From: Clostridium thermosuccinogenes
GTDB taxonomy: Bacteria; Bacillota; Clostridia; Acetivibrionales; DSM-5807
Direction: 5' to 3'
Assembly (NCBI RefSeq): GCF_002896855.1
Contig: NZ_CP021850.1
Coordinates: forward strand, 769,665-833,664
DNA: 64,000 nt
Shown: positions 8,303-16,828 of the stretch, in pieces
Layout: every line of letters begins with the position of its first letter
Numbering within the stretch: the stretch's first letter is position 1
The notes under the pieces: generated by a model
Databases searched by the model: none
What the model saw: only the letters and a program-made list of their open reading frames with translations
Told to the model about the DNA's origin: nothing
Made by a program: the position numbers and the translations under genes

Positions 8303-9601
8303 ATGCAATACAGAAGATATGTTTTTGGTTCTGTTTTGGCAGCAGCCATTACATCTGTTTTTTATTTTGCCAGTCTCACTACGTCACCTGTTGATAACAT
8401 AACGGAATCTAATAAGGCTGTGGAGAGCAGCGCAGCGGATGCCGGGACGGAAACCGGGCAGCCTTTGCAGTTGTTTTCTGCGGATGCGGGTGATAGCGCT
8501 GCAAACAGCATAACAGGCGATACTGCAAACAGTGCTGCAGACGATACAACAAAAAGTACTGCAGACAGCATTACAAACAACACTGCAGAAAGTGCCACAA
8601 AAAGAGCATCAGATATTATTACAGATAGCACAGAGGGTGCCGGCAGTGTTTCTATCATGGCGGAAAACGGGACCCGCTCTGATGCGCATAGCCAGAATCC
8701 GAAAAAGGCAGAGGACCAGGCAGGTTCTGCATCCAAATCCATGAAGCAGGCAAATAGCAATTCCTCTATGGTATCCCGAGGAACGGCAAGAGCTTCCGAC
8801 GTATACCTCATGAAAGGGGATGAAAATTCCAAGGTTATCAAGCTTCAAAAGGATTTGAAAACCCTTGGGTATTTTACCGTAACACCTACCGGCTACTATG
8901 GAGACATCACCTATGAAGCGGTAAAAAAGCTGCAAGCTGCGCATAATCTGAAACAGGACGGTATAGTGCATACCAGCACCCTGAAGCTTATTGAAAAGCT
9001 GGTAAAGGAAAAAGAGGAAGCGGATAAAGCTGCAGCAAAACAGGCCCAAAGCGATAAGGCTTCAAAACCGGCAGAAGTGGCTAAACCATCCGAAACCGCA
9101 AACAGCGGGAAAAAAGCCGAAGATTACATGATGCCATGGTTTGGCGGTGTAGAGAGCTTCTTTGCTCGTGGAGAGACAGCTACGGTATATGATATTAAAT
9201 CGGGTAAAAGCTTTAAAATAAAAAGGACCTACGGTACCAATCATGCAGATTGTGAGACTCTGACGGCGGAAGATACAAAAATCATGAAGCAGATATACGG
9301 CGGCCAGTGGAGCTGGGAAAGAAGGCCGGTAATAGTGACGGTGAATGGGAAAAAGATTGCCGCATCCATGGCCGGAATGCCTCATGCAGGGGTGGACAGT
9401 GAACCGGCAAATGCATATGTCAGCAAAAGAAGCGGAGATTATGGAGCTGGTACCAACCTTGATACAGTAAAAGGCAACGGCATGGACGGCCACTTTGATA
9501 TTCACTTTTTAAACAGCAAGACTCATGGTACGGGTAAAGTGAATGCAGATCACCAGAATGCTGTAAAGGAAGCTGCAAAATGGGCAGCAAGTAATTATTA
9601 A
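8303..9601 (+). CDS. Exported peptidoglycan-binding protein under c-di-AMP control
   Basis: The 432-residue protein starts with an N-terminal membrane anchor or signal (YVFGSVLAAAITSVFYFASL). A long Ser/Thr/Ala/Asp-rich low-complexity stretch follows at about 35-165, with repeated units such as NSAADDTTKSTADS. A type 1 peptidoglycan-binding domain spans about 170-235 (KVIKLQKDLKTLGYF, YEAVKKLQAAHNLKQDG), then a Lys/Ala linker. The C-terminal domain of about 155 residues is conserved-looking (MMPWFGGVESFF, GGQWSWERRPVIV, MDGHFDIHFLNSKTHG); its His/Asp/Cys content is compatible with an enzyme, but I cannot assign an activity. Control by a c-di-AMP riboswitch fits a wall-remodelling role. A terminator follows. 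Confidence 0.82.
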   Translation: MQYRRYVFGSVLAAAITSVFYFASLTTSPVDNITESNKAVESSAADAGTETGQPLQLFSADAGDSAANSITGDTANSAADDTTKSTADSITNNTAESATKRASDIITDSTEGAGSVSIMAENGTRSDAHSQNPKKAEDQAGSASKSMKQANSNSSMVSRGTARASDVYLMKGDENSKVIKLQKDLKTLGYFTVTPTGYYGDITYEAVKKLQAAHNLKQDGIVHTSTLKLIEKLVKEKEEADKAAAKQAQSDKASKPAEVAKPSETANSGKKAEDYMMPWFGGVESFFARGETATVYDIKSGKSFKIKRTYGTNHADCETLTAEDTKIMKQIYGGQWSWERRPVIVTVNGKKIAASMAGMPHAGVDSEPANAYVSKRSGDYGAGTNLDTVKGNGMDGHFDIHFLNSKTHGTGKVNADHQNAVKEAAKWAASNY

Positions 9602-9660
9602 ACCATATAGGAAAGCAATTGCCGCACAGGCTGCGGTTAAAATATCATAACGGCAAGGGA

Positions 9661-9712
9661 AAGGGAGATTCATCAATACTAAACCAAAGTATTCATGGGT
9701 CTCCCTTTTTTT
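9661..9712 (+). terminator. Intrinsic terminator
   Basis: AGGGAGA (9662-9668) pairs with TCTCCCT (9700-9706), with an inner AATACT/AGTATT pairing, followed by a T run. The rest of the 9602-9981 gap shows only a TATACT-type -10 near 9936-9943 ahead of ridA. Confidence 0.85.
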
Positions 9713-9981
9713 ATGCATAGGATGCTGTTTCCATGTAACATGATTGGGTTCGTTTATTGTTGATCTATCAGATTTCGGGATGATGAGAAAAATCACAGCA
9801 GTACTTTCAAAAAAGCTTACAGGCAAGTTGGATTTATATGGACTAAAAATATTATTGAATAAAGAAGTGAATAAAGAACAACCTGTATAGTATTCGACAG
9901 CAGGGATTTAGGCTTTGTGAAGCATAACATTATATGGTATACTTACTATAAAATTAGAAAATTGACTATGGAGGTGGAATC

Positions 9982-10365
9982 ATGTCAATTAAGACAGTTA
10001 ATACCAATAAAGCTCCGGCGGCCATAGGCCCTTATTCTCAGGCAATAATTTCAGGGAACACCGTATTTACATCCGGACAGATACCCATAGACCCCGCTAC
10101 CGGTGAGGTGGTCAACGGAGGGATAGAAGCCCAGACAAGGAGGGTGCTGGAAAACCTGAAAGCTGTGTTGGAGGCGGCGGGTACCAGCATGTCCAATGTG
10201 ATAAAAACCACAGTTTTTATCAATGATATGGGAAACTTTGCTGTTGTAAACAGTATATATGGTGAGTATTTTTCTGCTCCCTATCCTGCCAGGTCCTGTG
10301 TCGAAGTATCAAAGCTGCCAAAGGGCGTTGAAATCGAGATTGAAGCGGTTGCGGTTATAGACTGA
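9982..10365 (+). CDS. ridA: RidA/YjgF-family enamine/imine deaminase
   Basis: RidA hydrolyses reactive 2-aminoacrylate and related enamines/imines released by PLP enzymes. The 127-residue protein is a typical single-domain member: IGPYSQAIISGNTVFTSGQI near the N-terminus, NLKAVLEAAGTSMSNVIKTT in the middle, and PARSCVEVSKLPKGVEIEIE near the end, which includes the conserved arginine of the active-site cleft. GGAGGTGG lies just upstream of the ATG. It stands alone between a terminator and a non-coding gap. Confidence 0.95.
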   Translation: MSIKTVNTNKAPAAIGPYSQAIISGNTVFTSGQIPIDPATGEVVNGGIEAQTRRVLENLKAVLEAAGTSMSNVIKTTVFINDMGNFAVVNSIYGEYFSAPYPARSCVEVSKLPKGVEIEIEAVAVID

Positions 10366-10644
10366 TGCAGTATTGATATGTAACCTGCAATTTCATGGCA
10401 TATGTCATGGGGTATGGACATGATTAAAGAAAGTGAAAAGTGACCTTATCAGCGCCTGTGAATGCCTGTGGCTACTGCAGGTTATCATGCCGATGAAGCA
10501 GGAAGCTTGCGGTTTTGGCCTTGGTAGACGACTACATAATTTTGATGCAATTGATGAATATTATTTGTGACAGACACCGTTAAACGGTAAAACCTTGATA
10601 TTCAATGAAGAGATGCATTATATCTGGTTTACAAGGAGAAGAAT

Positions 10645-11382
10645 ATGGGTTTTTACGAGCAAATAAGCAAATATTACGATTATATTTTTCCTGTAGGACA
10701 GTCACAGCTGAATTTTATCAAGAAGGCGGCCGGGACTCCCCCCGCGAGGGTTCTTGATGTGGCATGCGGTTCCGGAGGCTATACCGCAGAGCTGTCGAAA
10801 AGCGGATATGAGCTTACAGCGGTGGACATTGATGCGGAAATGGTGAACAGGGCAAAGCAAAAGCTGCAGTCGGAGAAGCTTTCAGCCGATGTATTGAGAT
10901 GCGACATGAAAGAGCTGGAAGAGAAGCTGTCCCCTGGGTTTGACTGCATATTCTGCATAGGGAACTCCATTGTACACCTGGAAAGCTGCGATGCGATTCT
11001 GAAGGTTCTCAAGCAGATGAATAAGCTCCTGTCAGATAAAGGGGCCCTGGTGCTGCAGATTATCAATTATGACAGGATTATAAAGTATAACGTTGATGAG
11101 CTGCCTCCCATCATCAATGAGGATATTGGCTTGGAGTTCCTGAGGAAATATGAATTTACGGATGACCGGAAATATATAAATTTTAACACCACCTTGACTA
11201 TAAGGAATGGAAGGGAACCTTTAAAGTATAAAAACTCCGTTAAGCTTTTGCCTCTCATGAGCGGGACCATGCGTGAGCTTTTAAATAAGGCGGGTTTTGA
11301 AAAAGTTGAGTTTTTCGGGGATTTTAATTATTCTCTCTATGATGAAGATTCTTTCATGTTGGTAGTCAAGGCTGGAAAATAG
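10645..11382 (+). CDS. Class I SAM-dependent methyltransferase
   Basis: This is a cytoplasmic methyltransferase of 245 residues with the Rossmann glycine motif VLDVACGSGGYTAELSKSGY (motif I), the acidic end of strand 2 (TAVDIDAEMV), and the post-motif FDCIFCIGNSIVHL. The N-terminal YEQISKYYDYIFP is shared with many small-molecule methyltransferases. The substrate is unknown, and the neighbours (ridA, an ATPase) give no clear hint. The 280 bp gap upstream contains a 9-bp inverted repeat (TAACCTGCA 10381-10389 with TGCAGGTTA 10476-10484) and no gene. RBS AAGGAG is well spaced. Confidence 0.88.
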   Translation: MGFYEQISKYYDYIFPVGQSQLNFIKKAAGTPPARVLDVACGSGGYTAELSKSGYELTAVDIDAEMVNRAKQKLQSEKLSADVLRCDMKELEEKLSPGFDCIFCIGNSIVHLESCDAILKVLKQMNKLLSDKGALVLQIINYDRIIKYNVDELPPIINEDIGLEFLRKYEFTDDRKYINFNTTLTIRNGREPLKYKNSVKLLPLMSGTMRELLNKAGFEKVEFFGDFNYSLYDEDSFMLVVKAGK

Positions 11383-11400
11383 GCTGTACGAAATCTCACG

Positions 11401-11431
11401 GCAGGCGGCAATTTTTGCCGCCTGCGATTTT
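11401..11431 (+). terminator. Intrinsic terminator of the methyltransferase gene
   Basis: GCAGGCGGCAA (11401-11411) pairs perfectly with TTGCCGCCTGC (11415-11425) across a 3-base loop, followed by GATTTT. The U-tract is short. Confidence 0.75.
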
Positions 11432-11647
11432 ACTCCGATTGCCTGAAAAAGCATAGCGCTGCTGATTCTGTGTTAATGCGTCTGCAGCGTCTGCTGACAG
11501 TTATGACACCTCATTCCTAAGAGCCGATGTGGTACCAACATCATGCAGCCGTATTCTACCAGTAACTCCATAGTACATTTCACAGGTACAACAGCCAACT
11601 TTACATCTTGTTCCAATGCTTTTTGCTTTTAGCAGTTTATTTATTTT

Positions 11648-12295
11648 CTATCCTCGGTATGCCAAATCCTGTATTCTTTCTATGGTATCCTCTGCTGTCA
11701 TATCGGAATTATCTATAATGTCAAATTGATGCTGATCAAAAACCAAAACATCGTAAAAATGCTTTATCCATTTTTCCGGTGTAATGCTGGTATGGCAAGT
11801 TCTTGTCTGACACCGTTCTACGGCAACCTGATATTGGGGTTTAAGAAGAATTAACTTGTATTTAAGATTTCGGGATTCAAATATTTCTACAAACTTTTTA
11901 TAATCTTCTGGCAAAATAACATGGGACAAGACAATGTTTTTACAGAATAATGATAGGATATCAATTTCGCATATGATTTCCTCAGTCAATTCGTTCCATT
12001 CATACTGTTTGGTTCCTTTTTTATGTCGGAGCGATTGTATAGCACAATCGCCGTCAACGGTAAGCCAACCCTTATCGGCAAAAAGCTCTGCAATGGTAGT
12101 CTTACCGCTGCCACAGGTGCCATTGAGAACAATGATATTGCCTCCGTTACAAGTGTGAGTGACTGCCACTTCTGCTCCACAGAGTTTACAAGTGGGCAGT
12201 ATGGGCGAAATACTTATGTTCTGCTTCCTCAAGCTTTCATTATATATTTTTACATTATCTTTTGTAATATTTCCACAATTCGGGCAATCAATCAT
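11648..12295 (-). CDS. Zinc-ribbon P-loop kinase-like protein
   Basis: This 215-residue protein combines an N-terminal four-cysteine zinc ribbon (CPNCG near residue 3 and CKLCG near residue 37) with a P-loop nucleotide-binding domain whose Walker A reads NGTCGSGKTTIAELFA. Later segments (GWLTVDGDCAIQSLR, IVLSHVILPEDYKKFVEIF, RCQTRTCH) resemble small adenylate-kinase/gluconate-kinase-fold phosphotransferases. The substrate is unknown. The ATG at 12295 and an upstream GTG at 12304 are both possible; the ribosome binding site is weak for either. It is isolated on the minus strand between non-coding stretches. Confidence 0.75.
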   Translation of the reverse strand: MIDCPNCGNITKDNVKIYNESLRKQNISISPILPTCKLCGAEVAVTHTCNGGNIIVLNGTCGSGKTTIAELFADKGWLTVDGDCAIQSLRHKKGTKQYEWNELTEEIICEIDILSLFCKNIVLSHVILPEDYKKFVEIFESRNLKYKLILLKPQYQVAVERCQTRTCHTSITPEKWIKHFYDVLVFDQHQFDIIDNSDMTAEDTIERIQDLAYRG

Positions 12296-12304
12296 AATTA
12301 TCAC

Positions 12305-12796
12305 TCACTTCGAAAATCGGTTAGCCATCAAGTTCACATCAATAGTATAATAAATAATAAAACATTGACGGATACTTATTGTATATCATCGCATATTATG
12401 GAATATATTTCAATATGAAGTTTAAAGATGTTATTATCCTCCATTTGTACTGAAAGGTGTGGCCTAAATGCTAATAAGCGCTTTCTGCATATGTTCATAA
12501 CAGGTTTTAAATTGTTGATTAGCACCTGCTGTTCCCCATATATTACCATAAAAGAACTGTAAAATAAGAGCTTTGTTTTAATATGAGGATTCACCGCAGA
12601 TAAGAGCTGTTTTTGGCAGTTCTTATTTTTTTGCCGCATGTGGTTATACTAATAAAATAATGCCGGTTTTAAGTAAACAAGCCGGAAAACAAAAGCGTTT
12701 GCCGGGATACATCGATTAAGATCAGTCGGTATACAGGCATGAGTAACTTCAACAAGCCTGTCATTGAAATAACCTACAACAAGCGGGAGTTATCAT
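12305..12796. other. Non-coding stretch with an orphan terminator
   Basis: About 490 bp without a convincing gene. The only clear structure is the hairpin plus T run at 12600-12632, listed separately. A reverse-strand frame of 87 codons exists, but it lacks a ribosome binding site and has no recognisable content. Confidence 0.5.
12600..12632 (+). terminator. Terminator-like hairpin with no upstream gene
   Basis: ATAAGAGCTG (12600-12609) pairs with CAGTTCTTAT (12617-12626), one G-T pair, followed by six T. No plus-strand gene lies within 1 kb upstream, so it may end an unannotated small RNA or be a relic. Confidence 0.55.
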
Positions 12797-13759
12797 ATGA
12801 TTATCAGACTTGGCTATGTAGCAATGACTCTAAACCTGCATGACTGCTCACCGTCCAGCACGGTGACGGTAACAGCATTTAAAAAGCTGGATGAGGAAGC
12901 CGGAAAATTCAGGTTAAAAAAGCTTACGCTGAAAAACCTGGAGAATACCAGGCGAATATTGCTTTACAACCAGGCTATGAATATAAAATTATACAGGTTC
13001 ACATCCAAGCTGGTCCCCCTTGCAACGCACCCGCTGATTGAGGGCTGGGACTATGCGGAGGATTTTCGTGAAGAGTTCAGGAAAATAGGTGATTTGGTCA
13101 AGGTAAATGATTTCAGGGTAAGCGCTCACCCGGACCACTTTACCATCATCAATTCGCCTTCGGAGGATGTTTTTAATGATGCGGTAAAGGATCTGGACTA
13201 TCATGTAAAGATCTATGAAGCTATGGGGCTTGAGGATTATAAATATAAACTGGTTCTCCATGTGGGAGGGCTGTATAAAGATAAAAAATCATCCCTGGAA
13301 AGGTTTAAAAAGAATTTTGAAAGCCTTCCGGACAGGATTCGCAGGAGGATAATCATCGAAAATGACGACAAGTCCTATTCGGCATACGACGTCCTTGAGC
13401 TTTGCAGGGAGTTGAAGACTCCCATGGTGCTTGATGTTCATCATCATAAATGTGTAAACAACGGAGAGAAGCTGGAGGATATGCTGGAGGAAATTTTCGG
13501 CACCTGGGACAATGAAGCTTTTCCACCCAAGATACATTTTTCAAGCCCTAAGAGCGAAAAAGACTTCAGAAGCCATGCCGACAACATCGATTTAAATGAG
13601 TTTACGGAATTTCTGGAGATTGCAAAAAAGACAGGCCGGGATTTTGATGTTATGCTGGAGGCAAAAAACAAGGATTCGGCGCTTTTAAAGCTTTCAGAGG
13701 AACTGGAGGGCTGTCCTGGTATAAGAAGAATAAATAATGGTGAATTTGAGATAATATAA
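12797..13759 (+). CDS. uvsE: UV damage endonuclease (UVDE family)
   Basis: UvsE/UVDE nicks DNA 5' of UV photoproducts and starts an alternative excision repair route. The 320-residue protein has the TIM-barrel endonuclease hallmarks: IRLGYVAMTLNL at the N-terminus, VNDFRVSAHPDHFTIINSPS, LVLHVGGLYKDK, IIENDDKSYSAYDVLELC, and PMVLDVHHHKC with metal-binding His/Asp residues. IHFSSPKSEKDFRSHADNID and FDVMLEAKNKD close the domain. The ATG has GGGAG upstream. The family is common in spore-forming Bacillota. A tiny gene follows 20 bp downstream and is probably co-transcribed. Confidence 0.93.
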   Translation: MIIRLGYVAMTLNLHDCSPSSTVTVTAFKKLDEEAGKFRLKKLTLKNLENTRRILLYNQAMNIKLYRFTSKLVPLATHPLIEGWDYAEDFREEFRKIGDLVKVNDFRVSAHPDHFTIINSPSEDVFNDAVKDLDYHVKIYEAMGLEDYKYKLVLHVGGLYKDKKSSLERFKKNFESLPDRIRRRIIIENDDKSYSAYDVLELCRELKTPMVLDVHHHKCVNNGEKLEDMLEEIFGTWDNEAFPPKIHFSSPKSEKDFRSHADNIDLNEFTEFLEIAKKTGRDFDVMLEAKNKDSALLKLSEELEGCPGIRRINNGEFEII

Positions 13760-13779
13760 AAGGGAGAGTGATCCTTTAT

Positions 13780-13947
13780 ATGAATGGAAGGGAAAAGAAG
13801 GTGAAAAGCGGAAAATCAAAAGAGCCAAAGGTGGCTCCGGGTTTCAGTGATGCCAAGTTTGGAGAGAAGGCTACGGAGGATGAAATCCGAAGGGGAGAGT
13901 CCACGCGGGTAACAAGGCTTTACCTGGATGAGAATGATCCCAGTTGA
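13780..13947 (+). CDS. Small highly charged protein (55 residues)
   Basis: A 55-codon frame starts at ATG 13780, behind AGGGAGAG at a rather long spacing, and stops at TGA 13945-13947. The product has a Lys-rich start (REKKVKSGKSKEPKV), a central FSDAKFGEKATEDEIRRGES and an acidic end (LYLDENDPS). It directly follows uvsE and is the first of three tiny genes in 800 bp. It resembles no family I can name. The regular codon use and ribosome binding site make it likely to be real. Confidence 0.6.
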   Translation: MNGREKKVKSGKSKEPKVAPGFSDAKFGEKATEDEIRRGESTRVTRLYLDENDPS

Positions 13948-14145
13948 CGTGGGCAATAAGGATGAGAACACCAGGAGCAGTGAATAAACAGCCTCGGAAA
14001 GTTAATTAATAGTGAGAAGTTTTCCTGCTCAATGCATTTTTATCTCTCCTGGTTATAAATAATTGGAGAAGCTTTGTGGAAAAAATATCAAAGTATGTTT
14101 TAGCCCTTAATATCCATAATATCAATTAGGGAGGGAGTTAATTTA

Positions 14146-14286
14146 ATGGGCGACAAAATGAAAAAGAAAAACAATACCAAGCAGGAACCCACTTTTGACA
14201 ACGATCAATTAGGAGAAAACGCTTCTGAGGAATTTGCCCAGGATTATATGCAAAAGGGTAGAACTGCAAAGAAAAAGAAGAAATAA
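14146..14286 (+). CDS. Small lysine-rich protein (46 residues)
   Basis: A 46-codon frame starts at ATG 14146 behind GGGAGGGAG at good spacing, and ends at TAA 14284-14286. The product begins MGDKMKKKNN, has an acidic centre (ENASEEFAQDYMQKG) and ends in a poly-Lys tail. The size and composition recall small proteins of spore formers, but no specific family can be assigned. Confidence 0.6.
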   Translation: MGDKMKKKNNTKQEPTFDNDQLGENASEEFAQDYMQKGRTAKKKKK

Positions 14287-14363
14287 GTTTTTTCCCCATT
14301 CTAATTAATGGAGTGGGGATATTTAATTATGTACTGAAAAAGGTGTAAAAGGAGAGAAAGCAT

Positions 14364-14564
14364 ATGACGGATAATATGAAAAGAGTTAAGATGAATCAAT
14401 CCGACGAGCTTATCGAAACCATACGCAATGCCAGCAGCAATATGAACTTTGATGATTATGTAAGAGCTACCGGCCTGGAGAAGGAATTCATATTCAGCAT
14501 CCTTAAAGGTGAGATTGAGGAAGTCGACGAGGCCACCAGGAGCAAGCTGTCGCTAAAGCACTAA
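14364..14564 (+). CDS. Small conserved-looking protein (66 residues), possible HTH-like fold
   Basis: A 66-residue protein behind AAAGGAGAG. The sequence DELIETIRNASSNMNFDDY, VRATGLEKEFIFSILKGEI and EEVDEATRSKLSL looks like a compact all-helical domain. The TGLEKEFIFSILKG part is reminiscent of a helix-turn-helix of the XRE type, but too short to be sure. It is the third of three consecutive tiny genes after uvsE. Confidence 0.65.
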   Translation: MTDNMKRVKMNQSDELIETIRNASSNMNFDDYVRATGLEKEFIFSILKGEIEEVDEATRSKLSLKH

Positions 14565-14706
14565 TTACGTTGTTTAAAAGGGAGCGTAAGCATTTACATG
14601 TAATAGATGATCCTGCCTGCATATCGGCAGATGCTTAAAAATCCGTCGTTTTCCTGCCTGTGGCTTAATTCTAATGGAACCATGTTTGAGTGTTATATCC
14701 GGATTT

Positions 14707-15384
14707 TTATATCCATGACCTCAGCTTTTCTTCATTTATGATCACTATCCGGTCATTCTTTTCGGTAATGGCCTTTTCCTTCTTAAACCGGCTTATCACT
14801 CTTGATACGGTTTCCCTTGTGGAACCGATCATATCTGCCAGTTCCTGCCGGGACAGCTGTATGCCGATCTCGAGCCCTATATCCTTTTTATTTCCGTAAT
14901 CCTTTGACAATTTTATCAGCTGGGAAGCTGTCCTGGAGAATACATCATTGAAGGTCAGTTCCCTTATTTTCTGTTGGGCAAACACCAGCTTGCTCACAAG
15001 AATTTTAATGATCTTTAGGGAAAGCTCGGAATTTTCCTTTACAAGCCGTTCAAGATCCCTGTTTTTTATAATCCCAATCACCGCATCCTCATACACGACA
15101 GCTGAAGCCGGATAGGGTATGTTGTTGAAAAGAGTCGCCTCTCCGAAAACGTCGCCCTCTCCGAAGATATAAAGTATGTGCTCATGACCGTCTTCATAGG
15201 TAGTGAAAACCTTTACTTTGCCGGATTTTATATAATAAAAGGCTTCGCCCGGCTCACCTTCCATAAAAACCACCATGTTCTTTTTATAATTTCTCTCTAT
15301 AGCTATGGCTGCAATTTTGGCCAGGTCGTCTTCCTGAAGGTCTGAAAAAAATGTGAATTTTTTTATGTAATCCGTGTTTTTCAT
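14707..15384 (-). CDS. Crp/Fnr-family transcriptional regulator
   Basis: A DNA-binding regulator of 225 residues. The N-terminal cyclic-nucleotide-binding-like beta-roll spans about 10-125 (GEPGEAFYYIKSGKVKVFTT, FGEGDVFGEATLFNNIPYPA). A long dimerisation helix follows, then a C-terminal winged helix-turn-helix (LSRQELADMIGSTRETVSRV, residues about 170-200). The protein contains no cysteine, so it is not an oxygen-sensing FNR with a [4Fe-4S] cluster. The beta-roll lacks a clear cAMP-binding arginine-serine pair, so the ligand is unknown. It is encoded divergently from the sugar kinase gene, 490 bp away. Confidence 0.9.
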   Translation of the reverse strand: MKNTDYIKKFTFFSDLQEDDLAKIAAIAIERNYKKNMVVFMEGEPGEAFYYIKSGKVKVFTTYEDGHEHILYIFGEGDVFGEATLFNNIPYPASAVVYEDAVIGIIKNRDLERLVKENSELSLKIIKILVSKLVFAQQKIRELTFNDVFSRTASQLIKLSKDYGNKKDIGLEIGIQLSRQELADMIGSTRETVSRVISRFKKEKAITEKNDRIVIINEEKLRSWI

Positions 15385-15871
15385 CCGGTTTTGCTCCTCA
15401 CCTATAAAATTTTCAAATAGTATTATAGCAGATATATTAACAAAAGCATAGTAATATGATAGGAATTCTGATAATATATTTTGAATGCAGTGCCCGTATA
15501 AAGGGGAAAATTGCTTGTTAATATTCTTGCCAATATTTTTACAGTATCATTTCCCTATCCCATTCAACTATCCACTGCAAATCTGTAGATAATCTCAAAG
15601 GATTAATAGTTTGATGCCTATAGGGGGAATAATGACTGCCATTTTCCTCTATTTGCGCTCCAGTCCGTTTTTAACAGGCCCTTACCAACCATCTCGAATT
15701 TACCCATCGGCAATTCCGATTTTAATATATAATAGTAAGGTGATATAATTTTATGTTAAACTAAGAAAGGCTTTTTGATCCGGATGCAGGAAGGACCGAT
15801 GACCCGGAAGATAAAAGAGCTGGAAATAGATTCAGAGTCTATTGCCTGACGGATAACAGGGGGATGAGGAA
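15385..15871. other. Divergent intergenic region
   Basis: About 490 bp between the divergent crp-like and pfkB-like genes. An AT-rich stretch (15722-15760) could hold the kinase promoter. A 21-codon frame starting at 15784 is probably meaningless. No repeat or terminator was seen. Confidence 0.4.
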
Positions 15872-16801
15872 ATGATTACAACGATATCGCTCAGTCCGGC
15901 CGTGGATAAAATATACTTCGTGGAGAATTTTGAGGCCGGCAAGCTGTACAGGGTACGGAATGTGAAAACATCGGCAGGCGGCAAGGGCATAAATGTGGCC
16001 AGAGTTGCGGCAATACTGGGAGAAGATGTGTGCACCGCAGGTTTTAAAGCCGGAGGGACGGGTGAGTGGCTGGAGGCCAGGCTGAAAGAAATGAAGGTTA
16101 AAACGAATTTTGTTCAGGTGGAAGGTGAATCCCGTACAAACAACAACATAATTGACAGGGCAAAAGGTACCGAAACGGAGATTCTTGAAATAGGACCACA
16201 TATAACCCAACAGAAGGCTGACGAGTTTCTCGCGCTGTATAAGACCCTACTGCCCGGTACGGATGTGCTGGTTTGTTCCGGAGGCCTTCCCGATGGCGTC
16301 CCGACGGATTTTTATGCTAAAATGATAGAGTTGGCCAGACCTTATGATATAAAAATAATACTGGATACCAGCGGTGAGACCTTAAAGTCAGGCATTAAGG
16401 CAAAGCCCTATATGATCAAGCCTAATCTCAGGGAGTTGGGCGAGTATGCAGGAAGGCAGCTTGTGGATTTGGATGATGTGATTGCGGCATGCAGGGATAT
16501 ACTAAAAGAGGGCATTAGTCTGGTGGCGGCTTCCATGGGGAGCAGGGGTGTGCTGCTGGTGTCGGAGGATAAAGTGCTCTATTCCCGGACACCGGAAATA
16601 GAGGTTGTAAATACTATAGGCTCCGGGGATTCCATGGTGGCAGGTCTGGCTGCAGCGCTATCCCAAGGTCGGGGACCGGAAGACATGCTGAGGCTGGGAA
16701 CCGCGTGTGCGTTGGCCAACACGCAGTTTGACGAGATCGGTTTTGTTACCCGGGGAATGGTCGAAAAGTTTATGGAAGAGATAATAATAGAAGAATTTTA
16801 G
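15872..16801 (+). CDS. PfkB-family sugar kinase, 1-phosphofructokinase-like
   Basis: The enzyme phosphorylates a phosphosugar: fructose 1-phosphate in FruK, tagatose 6-phosphate in LacC. The 309-residue protein begins MITTISLSPAVDKIYFV, has SAGGKGINVARVAAILGE (sugar-binding signature 1) and NTIGSGDSMVAGLAAALSQG (signature 2, catalytic base Asp253). Length and N-terminus match the FruK/LacC branch. No PTS fructose permease or FruR-type regulator is adjacent, so the substrate is uncertain. It is followed 27 bp later by tex. Confidence 0.88.
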   Translation: MITTISLSPAVDKIYFVENFEAGKLYRVRNVKTSAGGKGINVARVAAILGEDVCTAGFKAGGTGEWLEARLKEMKVKTNFVQVEGESRTNNNIIDRAKGTETEILEIGPHITQQKADEFLALYKTLLPGTDVLVCSGGLPDGVPTDFYAKMIELARPYDIKIILDTSGETLKSGIKAKPYMIKPNLRELGEYAGRQLVDLDDVIAACRDILKEGISLVAASMGSRGVLLVSEDKVLYSRTPEIEVVNTIGSGDSMVAGLAAALSQGRGPEDMLRLGTACALANTQFDEIGFVTRGMVEKFMEEIIIEEF

Positions 16802-16828
16802 ATAAACTTATAGCGGGAGGTAAACTAT

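Noticed and set aside
8500-8600. Repetitive GCAGAC/ACAGCA-type sequence
   Set aside because: It encodes the Ser/Thr/Ala/Asp-rich linker of the peptidoglycan-binding protein.
12376-12639. 87-codon reverse-strand frame
   Set aside because: No ribosome binding site and its start overlaps an intrinsic terminator hairpin.
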